Assembly (NCBI GenBank): GCA_964469505.1
Contig: CAYXZO010000031.1
Span: 1-30,265, forward strand
Reading direction: 5' to 3'
Length of the DNA stretch: 30,265 nt
From: CAYXZO01 sp964469505
GTDB lineage: Bacteria > Fidelibacterota > UBA8477 > JABMPR01
Shown here: in pieces, positions 1 to 7,663 of the stretch
Position numbering within the stretch: the first letter of the stretch is position 1
How the letters are laid out: the number at the start of each line of letters is the position of its first letter
The notes under the pieces: model-generated
The model's input: the letters and a program-made list of their open reading frames with translations, nothing else
The model's database searches: none
What the model was told of the DNA's origin: nothing
Program-made: the position numbers and the translations under genes

Positions 1-110
1 CCCCAATTCGCAACAGTCTCAGGCTGAAAAAATAGTAGCGTACCTACTACGATTCCACTTATGCTCCCCACAATAAGAAACCAAATAAAAGTTAGCAGGT
101 ATATATTCAT
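1..110 (-). CDS. Small membrane protein, N-terminal part (runs off the window)
   Basis: A reading frame starts with ATG at 110 and stays open to the window edge (36 codons). A GGGAGGG ribosome binding site lies about 9 bases upstream. Residues 4 to about 28 are strongly hydrophobic (FIWFLIVGSISGIVVG), giving one membrane segment or uncleaved signal anchor, followed by LFFQPETVANW. It lies downstream of the pilin genes on the same strand, so it may be the end of that transcript. I do not recognise the family, and the C-terminus is not visible. Confidence 0.5.
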   Translation of the reverse strand, partial: MNIYLLTFIWFLIVGSISGIVVGTLLFFQPETVANW

Positions 111-291
111 TATGCATTCCCTCCCTTACGCATCATGAACAATCGCAATTGATTTCATCAGAATTTGTAATCTGTCTTGATTGGCATTCCAACGAATTTA
201 TATCCTTCCATACTTCTTTTCTATAGAAAACCATTTTAAGCCTGCAATATGTAATCTGATCAAGCTCCCCTCCGTCCTCCAATCTAATGGA
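111..291. other. Intergenic stretch with only very short overlapping frames
   Basis: This stretch lies between the GspK-like gene and the partial membrane protein. On the minus strand it holds several overlapping short frames. One is a 33-codon ATG frame (234 to 133) rich in Cys and charged residues; it could extend upstream to a TTG near 275, in the same frame as the preceding pilin gene after its stop. Other frames of 17 to 23 codons overlap it. None has a convincing start plus ribosome binding site, so I call no gene. It could be a decayed small gene or untranslated leader. Confidence 0.4.
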
Positions 292-1608
292 TTAAAATTC
301 ATCTAAGCTTCCATATTGAGGGCGAAAAGCTATTCCTTTGAAATAATAGTATTGAATCGCCTGGTTCAAATTGAGAGTGCCTTCGGTAAACTTGTTTTTC
401 GGACTTTTTACCCAATGGGTGAACAGGGCCCCCTCAAGGAACGCATTTGCTCCCGAAAACTTAAGTTCTTGCTCCCCCCAGGCCACCCCGTGCAATGCTC
501 CTCGGATAGTTATTTCCCCGGGACTCACCAATTGTCCCCATACGGTTGCATCTGGAAATACCTCAACTTTAACGGTTTTAGAATAGGCCATATTAACGGT
601 AAGGGGGCGATCATTCGGGGCAACTGCTGAATAGTCAACTCCAAATTGCGTAGCGTATTTGAAATATACCTGTTTTTTCGCAACCAGTATAATGTTATCA
701 CCAGCTTGAGTCTCATGGGTACCGTGGCGAGTCAAAATGATCTTCCCGGTGGATACGATGAACCCTGGAGCTGTGGGCGACATCCCCGTAATTGTAACCC
801 CTCTTAAAAAGACAGATCCTTTTACGAAAATAGTTCTGTCCTGGTAATTGCTAAGATCTAAAACTTGATCAATTAATACCAAATTACCTTTGATACGGTT
901 ATTCTCAGTATGTGAAATACTTTGGGCTATTTGAATCAAACTATCACATTCGCTGAACGACAGTTCAGGAAGAGTCAGCTCATCATCGGGATATTCAGAC
1001 CATGTCAAATGATGATTATGATCATTCCCATGGGTATTTACATATTTCTCATGGGGAACGTAAATATGAGTTGGATCTCCCGGTGGTTCACCAATATCAG
1101 CCCCTGAAGCCACATCTACATCACCCCCGATATAGAGGCTATCATTTAGAGTAACATTTTGCTTTATTTTAAATGTATGATGTTGATGAGTAGTTTCGAT
1201 CACTGATAGTCTGGGCCAAAACCGCTTACCATGAAGCTGAAAGATAATTTCCAGGTAACGTTTTGTTTTTCCATGCTGGCCAATTGATATTAACCGGATT
1301 CTATTCCCTGTGAGAGCGTTATTGTTATGATCATGCGTGGAAGTCGTAAGTGTCACGTTTGAATTATAAAAAGTGAAAGTGCCTGTATAGGATTCCCCTT
1401 TCACAGCTCGCTGGATAGCGTATTCAACACCGGATACAGCTGTCCAATACGATTGGCTGGTTGAGTAAAGGTCGGCTGCCATGTTTGCGCCCAGTGAGAC
1501 ATTGGAAGTGAAGTACACTACGATAAGTCCCAACACAAACGCGATCACCATGGCAGTGCCGGCGAATATGAAACCATGGGAATCATGTCTGGTAAGACGT
1601 TTAGTCAT
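292..1608 (-). CDS. GspK/PilX-like tip (pseudo)pilin with His-rich segments
   Basis: About 438 residues from ATG 1608. The longer frame back to 1743 only re-reads the low-complexity end of the upstream gene and is not used. The N-terminus is a short basic peptide, then HGFIFAGTAMVIAFVLGLIVVYF, a prepilin-like membrane helix. Gly-Phe sits at the expected cleavage point but the residue at mature position 5 is not Glu, as in GspK-type tip pseudopilins. The rest is a large beta-rich exported domain with His-rich patches (THDHNNN, THQHH, THGNDHNHH). Its start overlaps the upstream stop by 8 bases (ATGACTAA), so translation is probably coupled. As last gene of an H-I-J-K-like set, it probably caps a pseudopilus or type IV pilus. 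The assignment rests on position and N-terminus, not on recognised domain homology. Confidence 0.75.
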   Translation of the reverse strand: MTKRLTRHDSHGFIFAGTAMVIAFVLGLIVVYFTSNVSLGANMAADLYSTSQSYWTAVSGVEYAIQRAVKGESYTGTFTFYNSNVTLTTSTHDHNNNALTGNRIRLISIGQHGKTKRYLEIIFQLHGKRFWPRLSVIETTHQHHTFKIKQNVTLNDSLYIGGDVDVASGADIGEPPGDPTHIYVPHEKYVNTHGNDHNHHLTWSEYPDDELTLPELSFSECDSLIQIAQSISHTENNRIKGNLVLIDQVLDLSNYQDRTIFVKGSVFLRGVTITGMSPTAPGFIVSTGKIILTRHGTHETQAGDNIILVAKKQVYFKYATQFGVDYSAVAPNDRPLTVNMAYSKTVKVEVFPDATVWGQLVSPGEITIRGALHGVAWGEQELKFSGANAFLEGALFTHWVKSPKNKFTEGTLNLNQAIQYYYFKGIAFRPQYGSLDEF

Positions 1609-2284
1609 CATGCTCCCCATGCTCCCCATGCCCACCATGATCCCCATCATCACCATGGTGATCATCATCCCCGCCGTTATGACCATCACCTCCATGATGG
1701 TCGTCATCTTCGTCATGGTTTTCTTCACCGCCATGCTCTGCATCAGTCAACCGTAGGTTTTCCGGGGTGGCGGCAGCGACATAAGCAACTTCCTGTTCTC
1801 CTTGTGCCAGGCGGAACCACAATTCGATGAGCTTAACCTTACGTCTCTTATCTTGGCTTAAAGGAAAACCCGTTTGTGCTTTGTTTTTGTTGTCGTAGTA
1901 ATGAAATGATGCTTCATCTACCTTTTCCTGGATAAGATGAGGAGTGCCACTCCCTCTTTGCCGGTACAATTTTTCGTTCCGCACCGCCCAGGCAATTGTT
2001 TCACCGGTGGCGATTTTAAAACGAACACTATCCACATTAGCAAATAGCAGACTATGATCGTCGCGAATACGTGAAACATCCCTTTGAAACAACGCTGCAG
2101 TCATTGCTCCTGTGGATACGAGATCCTTCCTGGTCTGCATGAAAGCGGACATGTTTACGGAGGAGTTGATGACAAGAGCACTTATTCCACTAATAATACC
2201 GATAAGCAGTATCACCAGGATCATTTCTATCAGAGTGAACCCCTGATGAAAGGGGTAATTTCGGGAAGAGGTATTTTTAATCAT
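1601..2284 (-). CDS. GspJ/PilW-like prepilin with His/Asp/Gly-rich tail
   Basis: The prepilin signature is HQG^FTLIEM followed by a hydrophobic helix (ILVILLIGIISGISALVI); Glu5 is present. ATG 2284 is preferred because an AGGTG sits 5 bases upstream. A TTG at 2305, overlapping the previous stop, is the alternative. The globular part (about 180 residues) contains the line FAWRVRNEKLYRQ-like pattern (here WAVRNEKLYRQRG) common in GspJ/PilW-type minor pilins. The last 45 residues consist only of 13 Asp, 13 Gly, 11 His, 6 Glu and 2 Asn, an obvious candidate metal-binding or low-complexity extension. It is the third gene of the coupled pilin set. Membership in the prepilin family is clear; J versus W type, and T2SS versus type IV pilus, is not decidable here. 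Confidence 0.85.
   Translation of the reverse strand: MIKNTSSRNYPFHQGFTLIEMILVILLIGIISGISALVINSSVNMSAFMQTRKDLVSTGAMTAALFQRDVSRIRDDHSLLFANVDSVRFKIATGETIAWAVRNEKLYRQRGSGTPHLIQEKVDEASFHYYDNKNKAQTGFPLSQDKRRKVKLIELWFRLAQGEQEVAYVAAATPENLRLTDAEHGGEENHDEDDDHHGGDGHNGGDDDHHGDDGDHGGHGEHGEHDD
1604..1738 (-). repeat. Low-complexity His/Asp/Gly codon tract
   Basis: About 135 bases of irregularly repeated GAC/GAT, CAC/CAT and GGC/GGG codons (read on the minus strand), forming the tail of the GspJ/PilW-like gene. The period is not exact but trinucleotides recur throughout, consistent with slippage expansion. All reading frames through it are open, which creates spurious ORFs on both strands (Met-rich in one minus frame, His-rich on the plus strand). 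Confidence 0.85.
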
Positions 2285-2301
2285 TTTTACACCTGGCCAA
2301 T

Positions 2302-2793
2302 TCAATCAGAAGCTTTATGGGGGGTCATCAAAGAAGATAATTGTAGTGGTTTAGCCAGGGCATCATGAGAAACAGTCACGATAATTCGTTTGTAATCCGT
2401 AACCTGGGCAACACTGTCCACCCAGCTGTTTGTCGGGTTGACATAAAACACTCTCACTTTCGCTGTGTATCCTGGTAGATTTTCATCATCACCTTCCCAG
2501 GTATATCCGATATAATCATCAATGTCATCATATTTATTAGCCTGAGTTTCATCCGGTCCTAAGGCTGTGCTCCAGGGGGGGGAGGTCTTCTCATCGAAAC
2601 GGTGACTTCGCACCCTCGCCATAATAGTATTAGCGTAACTGGTGGCGCGGTAAATAGCTTCCACCTCCAAAGCTTTCTGCTGCATTTCCCTCTGGGCATA
2701 CATGATCCCCACATATGCCACCCCTATAATCAATATTCCTAGAGCCAGCTCGATAAAAGTAAACCCAGCATGACCGGAAAGAGCACGTTTCAT
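2302..2793 (-). CDS. GspI/PilV-like prepilin
   Basis: 163 residues. The prepilin motif is HAG^FTFIELALGILIIGV, with Glu5 present. The following segment (QQKALEVEAIYRATSYANTIMARVRS) has the pattern of PilV/GspI-type minor pilins, where a run of Ala/Thr/Glu leads to an A-x-x-I-MA-R-R stretch. ATG 2793 directly follows the TAG of the upstream pilin gene, with GGAG about 9 bases upstream inside that gene, so the two are co-translated. The stop is followed within 20 bases by the next pilin start. Such proteins sit near the tip of a pseudopilus or pilus; substrate or pilus function cannot be read from this window. Confidence 0.85.
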   Translation of the reverse strand: MKRALSGHAGFTFIELALGILIIGVAYVGIMYAQREMQQKALEVEAIYRATSYANTIMARVRSHRFDEKTSPPWSTALGPDETQANKYDDIDDYIGYTWEGDDENLPGYTAKVRVFYVNPTNSWVDSVAQVTDYKRIIVTVSHDALAKPLQLSSLMTPHKASD

Positions 2794-3156
2794 CTAATTC
2801 ACTCCGTGGACATAACCAGTTTCGGGTTCAATCTTAATGCTTCGGGTATGATTCAGCTCTAACCTGCCTCCTCGATTCGGCTGNNNNNNNNNNNNNNNNN
2901 NNNNNNNNNNNNNNNNNNNNNNNNNNNNNNNNNNNNNNNNNNNNNNNNNNNNNNNNNNNNNNNNNNNNNNNNNNNNNNNNNNNAAAGCTTGTTTTATCTG
3001 AGTCATTGTGTGGTAGGAAACTTGAGCCTTAGCTGCCATCTGAGTTTTGAGGTAAGTGGGTATAGCAACGGCTGCCAGCACTCCAATAATACTTACGGTC
3101 ACCACCAGTTCTAGAAGGGTATAGCCTTGTCGCTTCCTCATAGTCCTAGAACCCAT
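2794..3156 (-). CDS. GspH/FimT-type or major-type prepilin, interrupted by a gap
   Basis: The N-terminal part is a clear class III prepilin: RQG^YTLLELVVTVSIIGVLAAVAIPTYL, with Glu5. Two starts are possible, 3156 or 3141 (MRKRQG); neither has a good ribosome binding site. A 100-N gap (2884-2983) removes the middle. The C-terminal part (LELNHTRSIKIEPETGYVHGVN) ends in TAG immediately before the next gene. Because the gap length is nominal, it is not proven that both parts belong to one protein or share a frame. Position as first of four coupled genes suggests the GspH/FimU slot, while the AVAIPTYL motif after the helix is also seen in major pilins. Confidence 0.75.
   Translation of the reverse strand: MGSRTMRKRQGYTLLELVVTVSIIGVLAAVAIPTYLKTQMAAKAQVSYHTMTQIKQAXXXXXXXXXXXXXXXXXXXXXXXXXXXXXXXXXXQPNRGGRLELNHTRSIKIEPETGYVHGVN
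2884..2983. other. Assembly gap (100 N)
   Basis: Exactly 100 consecutive N within a prepilin gene. The round length suggests a placeholder between scaffolded contigs, so the real distance is unknown and the frame across it is not meaningful. Confidence 0.95.
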
Positions 3157-3170
3157 GGCACCCGTAAGAT

Positions 3171-3204
3171 AAGAAGGCCCACAGTACTGTGGGCCTTCTT
3201 TTTT
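3171..3204. terminator. Perfect 30-base palindrome with T tract
   Basis: Bases 3171-3200 are a perfect palindrome with arms AAGAAGGCCCACAGT and its complement. On the plus strand it runs into six T, giving a textbook intrinsic terminator shape. On the minus strand, the direction of the genes here, it ends in CTTCTTATCTTA, a weaker U-rich tail. It separates the upstream pair of prepilin genes from the downstream H-I-J-K-like set. It probably acts as a terminator or attenuator that lowers expression of the minor pilins relative to the more abundant pilins upstream. Confidence 0.7.
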
Positions 3205-3265
3205 GTTGATTCACTAGTGGCTATCAACACATCAAGTACAAAGTGGGTTATTTAATCCCGTCAAA

Positions 3266-3685
3266 TTACTGATTAACTAGAGTATACTTAGTGCTATCGC
3301 CGCTAACTGGACACGTATAAAGGTAGACTACGTTGGGGGTAGTCCCAGAGTAGACGAATTTCACAGCGTGATCACTGTTGGAACCGCTGCTGGCAACACT
3401 CCAATTCTCAGGAGTTTTTTCCAACAAGCGATGGAAATCGCCATCACTCTCGATCCAGTCGCCATCAGGATAGGCTTTGTGGCCATTCTCCACCAGTGCT
3501 TTAGCGCTGTACATGCTTAAAGCAGATTTGATTGTCCCGATAGAAGCTTTCTCACTGGCTTCATGGGCCTTAGTCGAGATGTCGAAGAACCGAGGGACAA
3601 TAACTGCTGACAGGATACCTAAGATCACGATCACCATAATCAGCTCGATGAGCGTGAAACCCTGGTCGGTGCGGTTGCGTTTCAT
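3266..3685 (-). CDS. Type IV pilin-like / GspG-like prepilin
   Basis: 139 residues starting at ATG 3685, with AGGAG 9 bases upstream (GAAGGAGAGAAAAAAT). The prepilin motif is DQG^FTLIELIMVIVILGILSAVIVPRFFDIS, with Glu5. The VPRFFD continuation is typical of GspG/MshA-type pilins. The mature domain is short, Ser/Asp-rich, and ends YTLVNQ with a single Cys (YTCPVSG). It is the second of two tandem pilin-like genes before a strong palindrome, which suits a major (pseudo)pilin made in larger amount than the downstream minor ones. No assembly ATPase, platform protein or secretin is in the window, so the system type is open. Confidence 0.85.
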   Translation of the reverse strand: MKRNRTDQGFTLIELIMVIVILGILSAVIVPRFFDISTKAHEASEKASIGTIKSALSMYSAKALVENGHKAYPDGDWIESDGDFHRLLEKTPENWSVASSGSNSDHAVKFVYSGTTPNVVYLYTCPVSGDSTKYTLVNQ

Positions 3686-3734
3686 ATTTTTTCTCTCCTT
3701 CTTTCGCTATGCTTTCTGTTGTTCTTTGTTTTTG

Positions 3735-4253
3735 TTAAGGTGTAAACGTTCTTTTAATAACATTCCTTGCAACGTCTTTAACTTCGAACTGGGGCTTCTG
3801 GGAAACGGTCAAAGTTAATATACCGTCGGAACTCATGGTGTATGAACCATTACCAGCTTGATTTACAGTAATCATATATCCCTGACCAAAAGGTGAAGCA
3901 GGCAATCCATTGGGGAATATATCGCCCAGCGTTAGACCTCCATCGGCAGTAAAGATAATCGAATCCGTAGTGCTGGGGAGGCCACTTCCATCAAAAGGCG
4001 ATGAAGTATTTAAAGTGGCAATAGCATTACCGCTGCGCCCGCCTTGGTTAGCTACCCGACTGTAAGCGTTCAGGATAGCGGAACCAATGATGTTTACGTT
4101 ATCAAGTGATTTGGCTCCCTTGGCCTTATTATTGGCCTGGATGTACGAGGGCACAGCAAAGGCGGCCAGGGTGCCGATGATGGCGGTGCTCACGACTAAT
4201 TCCATCAACGTGAATCCCCTTTTCCCCCGCTTTCTCCGGTTTAGAAACAGCAT
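3735..4253 (-). CDS. Type IV pilin-like prepilin
   Basis: 172 residues from ATG 4253, chosen because GGAGGAG lies 8 bases upstream; the frame is open back to 4361 without another good start. The N-terminus is basic (NRRKRGKRG^FTLMELVVSTAIIGTLAAFAVPSYI), with Glu5. The mature domain is Gly/Ser/Thr/Asn-rich with GLTLGDIFPNGLPASPFGQGY and ends KRTFTP. The PSPFG/GQGY region resembles surface loops of secreted pilin-like proteins. Followed 49 bases later by a second pilin-like gene, it is the first gene of the locus and probably a major or abundant (pseudo)pilin. Confidence 0.85.
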   Translation of the reverse strand: MLFLNRRKRGKRGFTLMELVVSTAIIGTLAAFAVPSYIQANNKAKGAKSLDNVNIIGSAILNAYSRVANQGGRSGNAIATLNTSSPFDGSGLPSTTDSIIFTADGGLTLGDIFPNGLPASPFGQGYMITVNQAGNGSYTMSSDGILTLTVSQKPQFEVKDVARNVIKRTFTP

Positions 4254-4342
4254 CACTTTTTCTCCTCCATTTTTGTTTGTTGTGCCACGAACCATATTCG
4301 CTCTTCTTACCACAAAGGTCATGCCATAAACGCAACCGCTTG

Positions 4343-4371
4343 TTTTTATTGGCATTACCATACTTGTTCAA
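4343..4371 (-). promoter_or_regulatory. Candidate sigma-70-type promoter of the pilin locus
   Basis: On the minus strand TTGAAC and TAAAAA are separated by 17 bases. The inferred transcription start is about 80 bases before the first pilin ATG. The -10 matches the consensus at four of six positions, so this is a weak call by eye. Confidence 0.25.
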
Positions 4372-4424
4372 TAGAATACTGTGTAGTGAAACGCTACACG
4401 GTTATGCAATTTCGTTACACTTTA

Positions 4425-4553
4425 TCAAACTACACTCCGCCAAATTTGCCAGAAAATAAAGATCCCCCAAAGAATCATAATGAGGATGTAAATCCATTGG
4501 GGGTACTTCTTTTCCAAAAAGTAATACTTCAACCTTGACTTTTTGATTGCCAT
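4425..4553 (-). CDS. 42-residue single-pass membrane protein
   Basis: ATG 4553 to TGA 4425. GGGGAGGG lies 5 bases before this ATG; a second ATG at 4556 would be too close. The protein has a basic N-terminus (MAIKKSRLKYYFLEKKYPQ), one hydrophobic helix (WIYILIMILWGIFIFWQIW) rich in Trp and Ile, and a short RSVV end. Positive-inside charge suggests the N-terminus is cytoplasmic. It lies 171 bases upstream of the pilin genes on the same strand. I do not recognise the family. The strong ribosome binding site and well-formed membrane segment support a real gene despite the length. Confidence 0.55.
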   Translation of the reverse strand: MAIKKSRLKYYFLEKKYPQWIYILIMILWGIFIFWQIWRSVV

Positions 4554-4556
4554 CAT

Positions 4557-4740
4557 ATCCCTCCCCATTCGATATGGAGCTAATTAACTTATTTTTGCCT
4601 GCATATCAAGAAATAACAATAGATCCAAGCCGCGATTACCTTATTCTAAGACAATGAACGGAATATCTAGCAGGTTTAATAGTGGTTGATACTTTAGATA
4701 TGGGATGAAGGTACAAATATGCTGAATATGACCTGGTAAT
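4557..4740. other. Divergent intergenic region
   Basis: This region lies between the minus-strand microprotein and the plus-strand GH13 gene. It is AT-rich and should contain both promoters, but I could not pick convincing -35/-10 pairs, and there is no hairpin, repeat or further ORF that I can support. Confidence 0.5.
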
Positions 4741-7652
4741 ATGCCCTTACCTTTGCGCATCGAACTTGCTAAAGCCCTAATAAGGAGAAAACATACTCTT
4801 ACGAATTCAATTCACCTAGCCCGTATAATTCATTGGGAAGCACACCAGCAAGAATTGATTGACAATTCAGTCACCCCCACTGAAGTAGCTGCGGCGGGAT
4901 TGCTCCACCAGCTATTTCATGAAATTGTACAGCGGTTCATTGCCACCTTGTCCCCTGAAACTCATCACAATTTAACCCAATTAATCAAGGATCTTTTTTC
5001 CCAGACCGCGATCCAAAGAAATATCGAAAAAACCGGTGGTCGTTATGTTTTCACGGTTCCCTGGGGTGGCTCTTTCCCGGAGATTGAATCCAACCTATTT
5101 ATGGGAATAGAATATTTCCTGCTGAGCCTACTCAAAAACAACCCTGCAGCGGTACCATTTCAGAAACTGTGGGGCTTTGATTTTTTGCCTTTCACTGACA
5201 CCATAACTCAGATAGGCACTGCTTTCAGTCAGGCAATTCAAAAGTCAACTGGGAAAACTGCAATTGGTTTAGATTTGCTGACCCTATTAAAACAGCCTCA
5301 GAAAAATGCCCCTGGTTCGTTTTTAGCACAGCTAGATTATGTAAAACAATTGTGGCCTGAGTATTTTCCTTTCCTAAAAAACACCCTGGCAATATTCGAA
5401 GATCAATTAGCCGAAGAACATTTACGAGTTCCTGGGCCGGGACCTGTTAGTCTCCCCACCCTACCTAAAAATGAAGAAGTAAACTACAGCCCAGAAACCG
5501 ACTGGATGTCCAGTTTAGTGCTGGTAGCCAAGAATGTGCGAGTATGGCTATACCAGTTATCCAGTCGATTCAAGCGTCCCGTAAACCGTTTGGATGAGAT
5601 ACCTGATGAGGCCTTGGAAGAACTAGTGGAATATGGTTTTACCGGCCTCTGGTTAATCGGTTTATGGGAACGCAGCCTGGCATCGGTAAAAATCAAAGAA
5701 TTAACTGGTATCAGTCGTGGAGAAGCCAGCGCTTACGCCGTTAAAGCTTACCGCGTCAGCCATGACCTAGGAGGAGAAGCGGCACTTGAAAAACTAAAAA
5801 AGAAGGCTTTTCAGCTAGGTATCAGGTTAGGCGCAGATCTGGTGCCCAACCATACCGCTATGGATGCGGAGTGGGTTCGGGATCATGCGGAGTACTACAT
5901 GCAAACTCCAGCACCGCCCTTTCCTAACTATACTTTTTCCGGCCCAGACCTTAGCCCCTATCCCGAAATAGGCCTTTTCCTGGAAAACCACTATTACGAT
6001 CGTTCGGACGCCGCAGTAGTATTTAAACGTATAGACTATCGTACTGGCAAGGTGAGTTATATCTACCACGGCAACGATGGCACTTCCACACCCTGGAACG
6101 ATACCGCCCAGTTGGACTTTCTAAATCCCTCTACCAGGGAGGCAATAAAGAACACTATCGTTCACCTGGCTCGGCGATTCCCCATTTTGCGCTTCGACGC
6201 CGCCATGACACTGGTTAAACGTCACATCCAACGACTGTGGTACCCACCCCCAGGGCAAGGCGGCGCCGTCCCCGGACGGGCCGGTTTTAACTACGACCCA
6301 AGCTGGTTTCATCAAAAAATGCCTCGGGAATTCTGGCAAGAAGTAGTAGAGGAAGTGCAGCAACAAGCGCCCGATACCCTCCTGCTTGCTGAGGCTTTTT
6401 GGCTGCTAGAAGGCTACTTCATCCGAACCCTGGGAATGCATCGGGTGTATAACAGCGCTTTTATGCATATGCTGCGCGAGGAGGACAATGTTGCTTTCCA
6501 GAAACTTTTGCGTGAAACCTTAGCTTTCGACCCAGAAATCTTGAAACGCTACACTAACTTCTTAAGCAACCCCGATGAAGAACCGGCCATCACTACTTTT
6601 GGCACCGAAGCCAAATACTGGGGAGCAGCCGTCCTGCTAGCAACTCTGCCAGGATTACCCCTCTTCAATCATGGGCAAGTGGAGGGGTTACGGGAAAAGT
6701 ATGGGATGGAGTTTTACCGTCCCCGCTGGAAAGAGACTCCAGACATGCGTCTTATCGAGTTGCACAAACGACTGATAGCTCCCCTGCTGCGGAAGCGCGG
6801 GCTTTTTGGACAAGTGAAGAATTTCCGCTTGTATCACTGTATGGATTTAGCCAGAAATGAGCTACCCCAAGTTTATGCCTACTCCAATCATGACGGCGTC
6901 AACCGTTTCCTAGTCATCTATAACCACAGTTCTCGACCCGTGAAAGGATATTTCAAGGAAACGGTTCCTTTCAAACAGGGTGAAAAGCTTATCCAGGAAG
7001 CACTTCCGGCTACCTTGGGCCTGCCTCTATCAGGCAAGGTTTTACAATATCATGATTTCTATTCGGGACAGCTTTTCCAGCACAATTTGCGGGAGTTAAC
7101 TAGAAACGGCTTCCATTTCGAGTTAAACGCATACGAGCTAAGAATTTTCCACGAATTCTCCACCACGGCAACTGCAGCTGTCCCACTGGATAACGTCAGT
7201 AAAGATGACCTGGGCATGGGAAGCAAGACTACAAAGCTCCAGGACTCCATTCTCCAATTTGCTAAGGTATTACAAACAGTCAGCTCACCCGAAGAACTTC
7301 TGCAATGGCATCTAAACGCAGGACTGGCTTCAGAAGGAATGGATTCCAAACCGGAATTTGATGAGCATTTACTTAAATGGTATTATCAACTGCGCCAGGG
7401 GACCATGGTCTGGCCTCGACGCAAACCTTATTCCCGCCGACTACAATCCTACTGGTTATATCCACCTGGTGGACAAGCTACCGATCTGGCTTGGTTCTTA
7501 TGGTTCTTATTGCAATCGNNNNNNNNNNNNNNNNNNNNNNNNNNNNNNNNNNNNNNNNNNNNNNNNNNNNNNNNNNNNNNNNNNNNNNNNNNNNNNNNNN
7601 NNNNNNNNNNNNNNNNNNATTAATGAAAAACGAGGAGGGCAACTACCGGTAG
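4741..7652 (+). CDS. Large GH13 alpha-amylase-family glycosidase (gap near C-terminus)
   Basis: An alpha-glucan-active (or related) retaining glycosidase is predicted. An N-terminal helical domain of about 270 residues precedes a TIM barrel. The GH13 conserved regions are visible: region I DLVPNH (D366, H371), region II RFDAAM with nucleophile D486, region III LLLAEAF with acid/base E551, and region IV NPDEEPA with D612. The usual His of region IV NHD is Pro. A HGQVEGLREKYGMEF stretch near residue 640 is typical of a family of about 1,100-residue bacterial enzymes. No signal peptide is seen, so it is probably cytoplasmic. ATG 4741 is the first possible start after an in-frame TGA at 4729, but has no clear ribosome binding site. 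A 100-N gap (7519-7618) hides the end. After it, a frame ending EEGNYR with stop at 7650-7652 avoids overlap with the convergent gene; another frame (to 7738) is possible. Confidence 0.85.
7519..7618. other. Assembly gap (100 N)
   Basis: Exactly 100 N inside the C-terminal part of the GH13 gene. The true length is probably unknown, and the missing sequence may be several hundred bases if the enzyme has its family's usual length. Confidence 0.95.
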
Positions 7653-7663
7653 GGCAATGGCTG

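Noticed and set aside
1609..1743. Met-rich N-terminal extension of the GspK-like protein
   Set aside because: This is the off-frame reading of the same low-complexity tract. The membrane helix expected at the N-terminus begins only after ATG 1608, and the extension resembles no signal sequence.
1576..1830. Plus-strand His-rich frame of 84 codons
   Set aside because: It is the complement of the His/Asp codon tract of the GspJ/PilW-like gene; there is no ribosome binding site and it lies inside two minus-strand genes.
4381..4399. Small hairpin GTGTAG-N7-CTACAC downstream of the 42-residue gene
   Set aside because: Short stem, no T tract and no repeat partner; not enough to call a terminator.
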